Assembly: GCA_017444665.1 (NCBI GenBank)
Contig: JAFSWC010000078.1
Coordinates: 1 to 38,401, forward strand
Source: Oscillospiraceae bacterium
GTDB taxonomy: Bacteria; Bacillota; Clostridia; Oscillospirales; Oscillospiraceae
Direction of reading: 5' to 3'
DNA: 38,401 bases
Each line of letters opens with the position of its first letter. Positions within the stretch are counted from its first letter, which is position 1. Of the stretch, positions 31,351-38,401 are shown one piece after another. The notes under the pieces were generated by a model. The model had not been told where the DNA came from, ran no database searches, and saw nothing but the letters and a program-made list of their open reading frames with translations. Made by a program: the position numbers and the translations under genes.

Positions 31351-32403
31351 ATGAACGCTGAATTCTTTGAAGCCATCGAAGAACTGGAAAAGGAAAAGGG
31401 CATCTCGCGCGAGTATATGTACGAGAAGATCAAGCAGGCTATGCTTGCCGCTTTTCGCCGCGACAATCCCAACTGCGAGGATAACGTGGAGATCATTCTT
31501 GACGAGAGCAAAAAGCGCATCGAGATGAACGTGAACAAAACCGTAGTCGAGAGCGTGGAAGATCCGTCTCACGAGATCGACCCCGACGCCGCCAAGCGCA
31601 TCGTCAAACGGGCGAAGCTCGGCGATATCATTCCCATCCCCGTGGAGACCAAGAAATTCGGCCGTATTGCCGCTCAGGCCGCCAAGCAGGTCATTATCCA
31701 GGGCATCCGCGAAGCGGAGCGCGGCATCATCTATGAGGAGTTCACATCCAAGGAACACGAGATCCTGACGGGCGTCGTCTCCCATATCGAGCCGCGAAAC
31801 GGCAGCGTTTCGATCCGCATTTCCTCCAACAGCGAATTCACCGAAGCGATGCTGGCCCCCAACGAGAGAATCCGCACCGAGGCCCTGAAGGAAGGCGACC
31901 GGATCAAGGTTTACGTCGTGGAAGTCAGAAACTCCACCCGCGGCCCGCAGGTCCTGATCAGCCGCACGCATCCCGGCCTTGTCAAGCGCCTGTTCGAGCT
32001 TGAGGTTCCGGAAATCTATGACGGCGTTGTCGAGATCAAGTCGATCGCGCGCGAAGCGGGCAGCCGCACCAAGATGGCGGTGCTGTCCAACGATCCCGAC
32101 GTCGACCCGATCGGCGCCTGCGTCGGCCCCAAGGGCGGCCGTGTCGCAAGCATCGTCAACGAACTCGGCGGCGAAAAGATCGACATCATCAAGTACAGCG
32201 AGAACCCCGAGGAGTACATTGCGGCCTCTCTCTCGCCGTCCGAGGTCGTGAGCGTCACGATGCTTGAAGACGGCAAGAGCTGCCGTGTGGTCGTGCCCGA
32301 CAACCAGCTTTCTCTTGCAATCGGCAAAGAGGGACAGAACGCAAGACTGGCGGCAAAGCTGACCGGCTTTAAGATCGATATCAAGAGCGAATCGGAAGCC
32401 TGA
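31351..32403 (+). CDS. nusA: Transcription termination/antitermination factor NusA
   Basis: This 350-residue RNA polymerase-binding factor consists of an N-terminal polymerase-binding domain (about 1-125), S1 (about 130-200, EILTGVVSHIEPRNGSVSI), KH1 with DPIGACVGPKGGRVASI and KH2 with LAIGKEGQNARLAAKLTG. It lacks the C-terminal acidic repeats of the E. coli protein, as is usual in Firmicutes. NusA promotes pausing and intrinsic termination, so it could act back on the leader hairpin of its own operon. Confidence 0.96.
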   Translation: MNAEFFEAIEELEKEKGISREYMYEKIKQAMLAAFRRDNPNCEDNVEIILDESKKRIEMNVNKTVVESVEDPSHEIDPDAAKRIVKRAKLGDIIPIPVETKKFGRIAAQAAKQVIIQGIREAERGIIYEEFTSKEHEILTGVVSHIEPRNGSVSIRISSNSEFTEAMLAPNERIRTEALKEGDRIKVYVVEVRNSTRGPQVLISRTHPGLVKRLFELEVPEIYDGVVEIKSIAREAGSRTKMAVLSNDPDVDPIGACVGPKGGRVASIVNELGGEKIDIIKYSENPEEYIAASLSPSEVVSVTMLEDGKSCRVVVPDNQLSLAIGKEGQNARLAAKLTGFKIDIKSESEA

Positions 32404-32431
32404 GAAATCCAAAGGAAAGGCGGCGGAGAAC

Positions 32432-32704
32432 ATGCAAAAGAAAATACCGATGCGGCAATGTCTCGGCTGCCGTGAGATGAAGCCAAAGCGCGAGCTGATC
32501 CGCGTGGCCCGTTCGCCGGAGGGAGAGATCAGCCTTGACTTTCGAGGAAAGGCGCCGGGAAGAGGCGCTTATCTCTGCAAGGACAGAGGCTGTCTCGAAA
32601 AGACAATCAAAGGAAAGGCGCTGGAGCGTGCCTTCTCCGCCCGGATCCCGGAGGGTGTATATGAAAAGCTTCTGGGGGAAATGGAGGCGGAAAATGACGG
32701 ATAA
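32432..32704 (+). CDS. ylxR: YlxR/RnpM RNA-binding protein
   Basis: This 90-residue protein carries the YlxR signatures MRQCLGCREMKPKRELIRV and GRGAYLCKDRGCLEK. The Bacillus protein binds RNase P RNA and modulates its activity (renamed RnpM), and it sits between nusA and ylxQ as here. The four cysteines (CxxC near residue 10 and CxxxxxC near 48-54) could form a metal or structural site. It overlaps ylxQ by 11 bases. Confidence 0.93.
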   Translation: MQKKIPMRQCLGCREMKPKRELIRVARSPEGEISLDFRGKAPGRGAYLCKDRGCLEKTIKGKALERAFSARIPEGVYEKLLGEMEAENDG

Positions 32705-33128
32705 AGCGCTGAAAATGCTGGGACTGATGCGCCGTGCCGCAGCGATCGAGATCGGCGCGGACCGCAGCGCCGACGCGGCGCGGGCAGGAAAGGCAAGGGC
32801 CCTGCTGCTGGCGGCCGACGCCGGCGAAAATGCCGCTAAGAAGGCGGAATACGCATTGAGCGGGAAAAACGCATTGAAACTGGAACTGCCCTTTACAAGA
32901 GTGGAACTGTCCGAAGCGCTTGGCGTGGGCGACTGCACGATGGCGGCCGTTACGGATATCGGCTTTGCCGAGGCGCTTGTTAAGCTGCTGGCTGATGAGG
33001 ACGAGCAGCGGTACGGCGAAGCGGCGCAGGAACTGAAACGGCGGCATGAGAAAATGCAGCGCCGCAAAAAGGAAAAAGGGGCAAAAGGGCAAGCGAAGAC
33101 GACCGGAAAGAGGAGGACGAACATATGA
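32694..33128 (+). CDS. ylxQ: L7Ae-family RNA-binding protein YlxQ with basic tail
   Basis: This 144-residue protein has an L7Ae/L30e/Gadd45 fold in its first 100 residues ([43 protein letters not shown]). YlxQ proteins bind kink-turn-like RNA. They are usually about 100 residues; here a Lys/Arg-rich tail of about 35 residues ([18 protein letters not shown]) is added, probably giving non-specific RNA affinity. The start at ATG 32694 lies within the ylxR end with GGAGGCGG upstream; the stop overlaps infB (ATGA). Confidence 0.85.
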   Translation: MTDKALKMLGLMRRAAAIEIGADRSADAARAGKARALLLAADAGENAAKKAEYALSGKNALKLELPFTRVELSEALGVGDCTMAAVTDIGFAEALVKLLADEDEQRYGEAAQELKRRHEKMQRRKKEKGAKGQAKTTGKRRTNI

Positions 33129-35488
33129 GTATGATCAAATACAGAGTGCATGAGGTGGCAAAGGATTTTGGCCTTCCGACCAAAACCGTTACCCAGATCC
33201 TTACGGATTATATCGCGCCTCCGAAGAATCATATGCAGGTGCTGGAGACCAACGAGCTTGACGTGATCTTTGAATATATTACCCAGCACAACCAGGTTGA
33301 AAGCCTGGAGGAGATCTTCAAGGTGGAGCCGAAGGCTGCACCGAAGCAGGAGGAAAAGAAGCCGGAGACGGTTTCTCCCGCGAAAGAAGCGGCTGCTCCC
33401 GCCAAGGGCGCGTCGACCGCAGCGCCTCAGCACAAGGCCCCCGCGCCCGAAGCGCCGAAGGCCGAGAAAAAGGACAAACCGCACATCCCGCGCCAGGTCG
33501 CGGAGAAGCGCGTCGTCGATACGAGAGGCGGCGCCGCGGTCAATATCGAAAAATACAACGAAAAGTTTGAAGACCTTGCCGGCTCGCGCGGCGGAAACAA
33601 TTTCAAGAGCAGCAGCGGCAAAAAGGAAAAGATCGGCAACAAGAACAAGCAGCGCCAGAACGCGCAGGTCACCTCGGCAAAACGCCGCCAGGAAGAGCGC
33701 GACAAGATGCAGCGCCTGCAGCTTGAGATCGCGAAAAAGCAGCAGCTGAAGGTCGAGATCCCCGACGAGATCGCCGTGGGCGAGCTGGCCTCGCGCATGA
33801 AGAAAACCGCGGCGGAAGTCGTCAAGCAGCTGTTCAAGCTGGGCGTTTTTGCCTCGGTTTCAGACGTGATCGATTATGATACCGCGGCGCTTGTCGCGAT
33901 GGAGCTTGGCTGCAAGGTCGAGAAGGAAGTCATCGTCACGGTCGAAGAAAAGCTGATCGACGACCGCGCCGACAACGAAGAGGAGCTTGTCTCCCGCGCG
34001 CCTGTCGTGGTCGTCATGGGCCACGTCGACCACGGCAAGACCTCGCTGCTTGACTATATCCGCCATGCAAACGTGGCTTCCGGCGAGGCCGGCGGCATCA
34101 CGCAGCATATCGGCGCCTATACCGTTGAGATCAACGGCAGCCCGATCACCTTCCTCGACACCCCGGGCCACGAGGCCTTTACCTCGATGCGTGCCCGCGG
34201 CGCTATGGTCACGGACGTGGCGATCCTCGTGGTCGCGGCGGACGACGGCATCATGCCGCAGACCGTTGAGAGCATCAACCACGCAAAGGCGGCCGGCATC
34301 CCGATCGTCGTTGCGATCAACAAGATGGATAAGGTCGGCGCCAACCCTGACCGCATCAAGCAGCAGCTGACCGAATATGACATCGTCAGCGAGGAATGGG
34401 GCGGCGACACGATCATCTGCCCGATCTCCGCCAAGACCGGCGCCGGGATCGACAATCTGCTTGAAAACCTCGTCCTGCAGGCGGAAGTGCTGGAGCTTCG
34501 CGCCAATCCCAACCGTGCCGCCAAGGGCACGGTCATTGAAGCGCGTCTTGACAAGGGCCGCGGCCCGATCATGACGGTACTGGTCCAGAACGGCACGCTG
34601 CATCTGGGCGATATCATTATCGCCGGCACCTGCGTGGGCCGCGTGCGTACGATGATCAACGACAAGGGCCAGCGCGTGACCGAGGCCGGTCCCTCTACGC
34701 CGGTCGAGATCTCCGGCTTGAACGAAGTGCCCAGCGCCGGCGACATTTTCAACGCCGTCGCGGACGAGCGCATGGCGCGTGAGCTTGCCGAGGAGCGCCG
34801 TATCCAGCAGAGCAGCGGCTCCGGCACGGCTAAGAAGGTCAGCCTGGAAGATCTGTTCAGCCAGATCCAGGCCGGTGAGATGAAGACGCTGAACCTGATC
34901 GTCAAGGCGGACGTTCAGGGCTCGGCCGAGGCGGTCAAGGCCTCGCTTGAAAAGATCTCGAACGAGGAAGTGCGCGTCAAGGTCATTCACAGCGCCGTCG
35001 GCGCGATCAACGAAAGCGACGTCATGCTGGCGGCTACCTCCGGCGCGATCATTGTCGGCTTTAACGTGCGCCCCGACAACGCCGCGCGCGACAGTGCAGC
35101 AAGAAGTAACGTCGACATGCGGATGTACCGCGTCATTTATGACTGCATCAACGAGATCGAAGCGGCCATGAAGGGCATGCTTGCGCCGAAGTTCCGCGAG
35201 AGCGTGATCGGCCACGCCGAGGTCCGCGAGACCTACAAGGTCTCCAAGGTCGGCACGGTATGCGGCTGCTACTGTCTGGACGGCAAGATCCAGCGCGGCT
35301 GCCAGGTGCGCGTACTGCGCGACAACATCGTTATCCACGAGGGCGAGCTTGCTTCGCTGCGCCGTTTCAAGGATGACGTCAAGGAAGTCGCCTCCGGCTA
35401 TGAGTGCGGCATGCAAATCGAAAAGTTCAACGACGTCAAGGTCGGCGACGTGATCGAATGCTTCGTGATGGAGCAGATCAACAAGTAA
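33125..35488 (+). CDS. infB: Translation initiation factor IF-2
   Basis: This 787-residue GTPase brings initiator fMet-tRNA to the 30S subunit. The N-terminal IF2-N motif ([20 protein letters not shown]) is followed by a disordered Lys/Glu/Pro/Ala linker (about 60-190), a second IF2-N, the GTPase domain with G1 GHVDHGKT (299-306), DTPGHE, NKMDK and SAK, then domains II, III and the C-terminal fMet-tRNA-binding C2 domain ([10 protein letters not shown]). All motifs are intact. Confidence 0.97.
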   Translation: MSMIKYRVHEVAKDFGLPTKTVTQILTDYIAPPKNHMQVLETNELDVIFEYITQHNQVESLEEIFKVEPKAAPKQEEKKPETVSPAKEAAAPAKGASTAAPQHKAPAPEAPKAEKKDKPHIPRQVAEKRVVDTRGGAAVNIEKYNEKFEDLAGSRGGNNFKSSSGKKEKIGNKNKQRQNAQVTSAKRRQEERDKMQRLQLEIAKKQQLKVEIPDEIAVGELASRMKKTAAEVVKQLFKLGVFASVSDVIDYDTAALVAMELGCKVEKEVIVTVEEKLIDDRADNEEELVSRAPVVVVMGHVDHGKTSLLDYIRHANVASGEAGGITQHIGAYTVEINGSPITFLDTPGHEAFTSMRARGAMVTDVAILVVAADDGIMPQTVESINHAKAAGIPIVVAINKMDKVGANPDRIKQQLTEYDIVSEEWGGDTIICPISAKTGAGIDNLLENLVLQAEVLELRANPNRAAKGTVIEARLDKGRGPIMTVLVQNGTLHLGDIIIAGTCVGRVRTMINDKGQRVTEAGPSTPVEISGLNEVPSAGDIFNAVADERMARELAEERRIQQSSGSGTAKKVSLEDLFSQIQAGEMKTLNLIVKADVQGSAEAVKASLEKISNEEVRVKVIHSAVGAINESDVMLAATSGAIIVGFNVRPDNAARDSAARSNVDMRMYRVIYDCINEIEAAMKGMLAPKFRESVIGHAEVRETYKVSKVGTVCGCYCLDGKIQRGCQVRVLRDNIVIHEGELASLRRFKDDVKEVASGYECGMQIEKFNDVKVGDVIECFVMEQINK

Positions 35489-35513
35489 GCGCCGACAGAT
35501 AAGAGGATTCAAA

Positions 35514-35888
35514 ATGGCATCCAACAAACTGGCAAGAACAAACGACGATATCCAGTTCGTCATCTCCAGGCTGCTGCGCGAGGTAAAGGACCCGCGCGTG
35601 CAGCAGGGGATGATCAGCGTGACGCGCGTGGAAACGACGGGCGATCTGCGCTATTCAAAGATTTGGCTTTCCGTCCTCGGCATGAAGGACGAAAAGGAAT
35701 TCCGGCGCGGCCTGCGCTCGGCTTCGGGTTATCTGCGCAAGGAGCTGGGCAATTCGATGAAGCTGCGCTATACGCCCGAGCTGGTCTTTGAGATCGACCA
35801 CAGCATCGAGTACGGCGCGCACATCAACGAGGTCATCAACAGCCTCGAGATCAACCACGACGGGGATGAGGAGAATGAAAACCAGTGA
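35514..35888 (+). CDS. rbfA: Ribosome-binding factor A
   Basis: This 124-residue KH-like 30S assembly factor has the expected DPRVQQGMISVTRVETTGDLRYSKIW core and the LRYTPELVFEIDHSIEYGAHI end. AAGAGGA lies upstream of the ATG. Its end overlaps the nrnA start by 14 bases, implying translational coupling. Confidence 0.94.
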   Translation: MASNKLARTNDDIQFVISRLLREVKDPRVQQGMISVTRVETTGDLRYSKIWLSVLGMKDEKEFRRGLRSASGYLRKELGNSMKLRYTPELVFEIDHSIEYGAHINEVINSLEINHDGDEENENQ

Positions 35889-36810
35889 AACGGCAAAGCT
35901 GTTTCTGACAAAGGACAACTTTCTGCTGCTGACACATAAAAATCCCGACGGCGATACGCTGGGCAGCGCGGCCGCGCTGTGCAGCGCGCTGCGCCGTGCC
36001 GGAAAAACGGCCTATCTTTTCCCCAATTCCGAGATCACGAAAAAATACGAGGTCTACGTCAGGCCGTATTTCGCTCCGAAAGGCTTTGCGGCGGAGTATA
36101 CCATCGCGGTGGACATCGCGGCGGAAAAGCTGTTTCCCCTCGACTTTTCGGGCAAGGCCGATTTCTGCATCGATCATCATCCCTCCAACACCAAATACAC
36201 AAAGTATTCGCTGATCGCGCCGAGCAAGGCCTCGTGCGGCGAGATCGTGATGCAGCTTATCAAAGCGCTCAACGGCGACATTTCCGAAGAAGAAGCCAAT
36301 CTGCTGTATATCGCGGTTTCGACCGACTGCGGCTGCTTCGTTTATTCCAACACGAAGGCGGACACGCTGCGTGCGGCGGCGGAACTGCTCGACTGCGGCG
36401 CAGACAACACGACGCTTAACGTTGCGCTGTTTCGCAAGATCTCGCAGGCGCGGATGAAGCTGGAGGGCATGATCTACTCCGGCATGGAGTTTTATCGCGG
36501 GGGACAAATCTCGGTCGCGACGATCACGCAGGAGATGCTGAAAAAGACACGCGCCACCGAAGAGGATCTTGACGATATTTCCGGATTGGCCGGGAAGGCC
36601 GAGGACGCAGTGCTGAGCATCACGATCCGCGAGCAGACGAACGGGGAGAGCCGTATTTCCCTGCGTTCTTCTCCGGCAGTCGACTGCAGCGAGATCTGTG
36701 CGGTTTTCGGCGGCGGCGGGCATGCGATGGCGGCCGGCTGCACGATCCAGTCCGGACCGGAAAAGGCAAAGAAAATGCTGCTTGACGTGATCGACGAGGT
36801 CTGGAAATGA
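35875..36810 (+). CDS. nrnA: DHH-family phosphoesterase, NrnA-like
   Basis: This 311-residue protein is a DHH/DHHA1 phosphodiesterase. Metal motifs are THKNPDGDTLGS (residues 20-31), D100-H-H102 in FCIDHHPSNT, and the C-terminal DHHA1 substrate motif GGGGHAMAAG. Homologues degrade nanoRNA and pAp (NrnA), and related enzymes cleave cyclic-dinucleotide products such as pApA; which of these applies here is not visible. The location between rbfA and truB is typical. The start at ATG 35875 was chosen for GAGGAG upstream; an in-frame ATG at 35788 lies deep in rbfA. Confidence 0.9.
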   Translation: MKTSETAKLFLTKDNFLLLTHKNPDGDTLGSAAALCSALRRAGKTAYLFPNSEITKKYEVYVRPYFAPKGFAAEYTIAVDIAAEKLFPLDFSGKADFCIDHHPSNTKYTKYSLIAPSKASCGEIVMQLIKALNGDISEEEANLLYIAVSTDCGCFVYSNTKADTLRAAAELLDCGADNTTLNVALFRKISQARMKLEGMIYSGMEFYRGGQISVATITQEMLKKTRATEEDLDDISGLAGKAEDAVLSITIREQTNGESRISLRSSPAVDCSEICAVFGGGGHAMAAGCTIQSGPEKAKKMLLDVIDEVWK

Positions 36811-37679
36811 ACGGCATCCTGCTTGTCGACAAACCGCAGGACTGGACGAGCTTTGACGTTGCCGCCAAGCTGAAGGGCCTTTGCCATACAAGACGGATCG
36901 GCCATTCGGGAACGCTTGACCCGATGGCGACAGGGCTGCTTGTGCTGTTCCTTGGCCGCGCGACGCGCGCCGTCCCTTTTGCGGAAAACCATACCAAGCG
37001 TTACATCGCCTCCCTCAGACCCGGCGTCGTCACGGACACGCAGGACATCACGGGCCACGTGCTCGAGAGCCGCGCCTGTTCTGTTTCGGCCGGAGAACTG
37101 GAGGGGGCTTTGGCTTCTTTCCGGGGCGAGATCCGGCAGATCCCGCCGATGTACAGCGCGATCAGAATGAACGGACAGCGTCTTTACGATATCGCGCGGC
37201 GCGGCGGCGAGGTCGAGCGGAAGGCGAGGCCCGTCACGATCCATGAACTAAGGTTTTTGGGACAGACCGAGGAGGGAGATTTTCTTCTTGATGTTCTGTG
37301 TTCCAAGGGGACCTATGTGCGGACGCTGTGCCACGATATCGGCCAGACGCTTGGCTGCGGCGCGTGTCTCAGCTCGCTGCGGCGGACCGAGGTTGGCAGC
37401 TTTTGCGTAGCACAGGCACACACGATGGAGGAACTGATCGCGGCGGCAGAGGACGGCACGATCGAGAAGCTGCTGCTTGGTGTGGACGCTCTGTTTCCGG
37501 GCCTGGACAAAATAAACGTTACGGCGGAGCAGGAAAGAAAAATCCGCTGCGGCAACGTGGTCGAGACGGAGGCCGGGGACGGGGAAGCGCTTGTATATTC
37601 CGCCGCCGGTTCCCTGCTGATGCTGGGGCGCGCCGAGAACGGCATCCTGTATACGATAAAAAGCTTTTTTGAGGTATGA
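36807..37679 (+). CDS. truB: tRNA pseudouridine-55 synthase TruB
   Basis: This 290-residue enzyme makes the T-loop pseudouridine of tRNAs. The N-terminus NGILLVDKPQDWTSFDV, the catalytic Asp38 in GTLDPMATG, and RIGHSG are standard; QIPPMYSAIRMNGQRLYDIAR is the second family motif. A C-terminal PUA-like segment ends the protein. It overlaps nrnA and ribF by 4 bases each. Confidence 0.95.
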   Translation: MNGILLVDKPQDWTSFDVAAKLKGLCHTRRIGHSGTLDPMATGLLVLFLGRATRAVPFAENHTKRYIASLRPGVVTDTQDITGHVLESRACSVSAGELEGALASFRGEIRQIPPMYSAIRMNGQRLYDIARRGGEVERKARPVTIHELRFLGQTEEGDFLLDVLCSKGTYVRTLCHDIGQTLGCGACLSSLRRTEVGSFCVAQAHTMEELIAAAEDGTIEKLLLGVDALFPGLDKINVTAEQERKIRCGNVVETEAGDGEALVYSAAGSLLMLGRAENGILYTIKSFFEV

Positions 37680-38401
37680 GCATGGGAGAGATCAAACGCG
37701 CCGTCGCCATCGGCTTTTTTGACGGCGTGCATATCGGCCACGCGGCGCTACTGGAAAAGACGAAGCAGCGCGCGGAAGAGAGCGGCGCCGTGCCGTCCGT
37801 CGTCAGTTTTGACGTTCATCCCGACAACCTGGTCCGCGGCGGAGAGGTCAAGCTGATCAACAGCGCGATCGGGCGCGAGGACATCATCCGGCGCCTGTTC
37901 GGCATTGATAATGTTGTTTTTCTTCACTTCAACCGCCATATGATGCAGATGCCGTGGGAGGAATTCATCGCGCAGCTGATCGAAGAGCTCTCCATTTCTC
38001 ACATCGTGGTCGGATATGATTTCTGCTTCGGCTACAAGGGAGAAGGAACGGCGGAAAAGCTGAAGGAATACTGTTGTGCGCGCGGCGTCGGCTGCGATAT
38101 CATCCCGGCGGTACAGCTTGACGGAAAGACGGTCAGCTCGAGTTATATCCGTACACTGATCGAAAACGGCGATATGGAGACGGCAGCCCGCTTTCTCGGC
38201 CATCCGCACATCCTGTCGGACACGGTGCACTCCGGGTATCACCTGGGAAGCAAGCTCGGTGCGCCGACGATCAACATGTATTTCCCGGAGGGCGTGCTCG
38301 TGCCGAAGCACGGCGTATACGCGACGAAGGTCTTTCTGGAGAGCGGAGAGAGTTATCTGGCTGTGACGAACGTCGGCGTAAGACCGACAACGGGGGACAG
38401 C
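37676..38401 (+). CDS. ribF: Bifunctional riboflavin kinase/FAD synthetase RibF (3' end outside window)
   Basis: This is the first 242 codons of RibF, open to the window end. The N-terminal FMN adenylyltransferase domain has GFFDGVHIGH (nucleotidyltransferase H19-x-G-H22), VVGYDFCFG and SSSYIR. The riboflavin kinase domain begins near residue 180, with GSKLGAPTINMYFP; its catalytic end lies outside. The enzyme phosphorylates riboflavin and adenylates FMN. ATG 37676 overlaps the truB stop; a second ATG two codons on (37682) is possible. Confidence 0.94.
   Translation, partial: MSMGEIKRAVAIGFFDGVHIGHAALLEKTKQRAEESGAVPSVVSFDVHPDNLVRGGEVKLINSAIGREDIIRRLFGIDNVVFLHFNRHMMQMPWEEFIAQLIEELSISHIVVGYDFCFGYKGEGTAEKLKEYCCARGVGCDIIPAVQLDGKTVSSSYIRTLIENGDMETAARFLGHPHILSDTVHSGYHLGSKLGAPTINMYFPEGVLVPKHGVYATKVFLESGESYLAVTNVGVRPTTGDS

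Noticed and set aside
33860-35563. 567-codon ORF antisense to infB
   Set aside because: It is a shadow of the infB coding frame, rich in Asp/His/Arg runs with no family motifs or SD.

Overview
The window reads as a chromosomal housekeeping segment of an endospore-forming, GC-rich Clostridia-type Firmicute, possibly Oscillospiraceae-like (lineage is inference). Evidence is the Firmicutes gene orders (yqfC-yqfD-phoH-ybeY-era-yqzL-recO; mraZ-rsmH-ftsL-PBP-murE-mraY-ftsW-murG-murA-ftsQ-ftsZ; rimP-nusA-ylxR-ylxQ-infB-rbfA-nrnA-truB-ribF), sporulation genes (ylbJ, yqfC, yqfD, sigK), a MurE with the DNPR signature of meso-diaminopimelate-adding enzymes, an HPr with both His15 and Ser46, and purine-rich Shine-Dalgarno (SD) sequences throughout. 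Most operon joins are 4-base ATGA overlaps.

Layout. 1-411: two tandem copies of a 131-base repeat abutting a minus-strand tRNA-Leu(CAA); the copy next to the tRNA carries an inverted duplicate of the tRNA 3' end. 436-2916: divergent sporulation genes ylbJ and yqfC-yqfD around a 73-bp region with back-to-back sigma-E-like motifs. 2931-8668: phoH, ybeY, era, a small TTG-started yqzL, recO, mutS2. 8725-9120: stand-alone ptsH (HPr) with promoter and terminator. 9177-12577: uvrC, rsmD, coaD and a coiled-coil protein. 12654-25064: the dcw cluster for division and wall synthesis, opened by a promoter and a clear MraZ operator, with a second promoter before ftsZ; murF, murD and murC are not in it. 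25081-28980: an accessory-looking block with a CsoR-type metal sensor, a nucleotide-binding-motif-less THEP1-like protein, and a divergent pair of a lipoyl-less E2-like acyltransferase and an acyl-CoA ligase. 29021-30730: sigK, divergent from a membrane-anchored D,D-carboxypeptidase. 30759-38401: the nusA-infB translation operon with a promoter and a terminator-like leader hairpin, running off the window in ribF.

Most of the window is ordinary core genome. The parts I would look at again are the tRNA-linked repeat (all differences between its two copies lie in the arm that pairs with the tRNA end), the long hairpin that buries the murA ribosome binding site, the acyltransferase/ligase pair with a changed catalytic motif, and the degenerate THEP1-like protein. 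I saw no CRISPR array, insertion sequence, prophage or rRNA gene. No gene-free stretch exceeds 300 bases; the longest, 1-285, is the repeat region.
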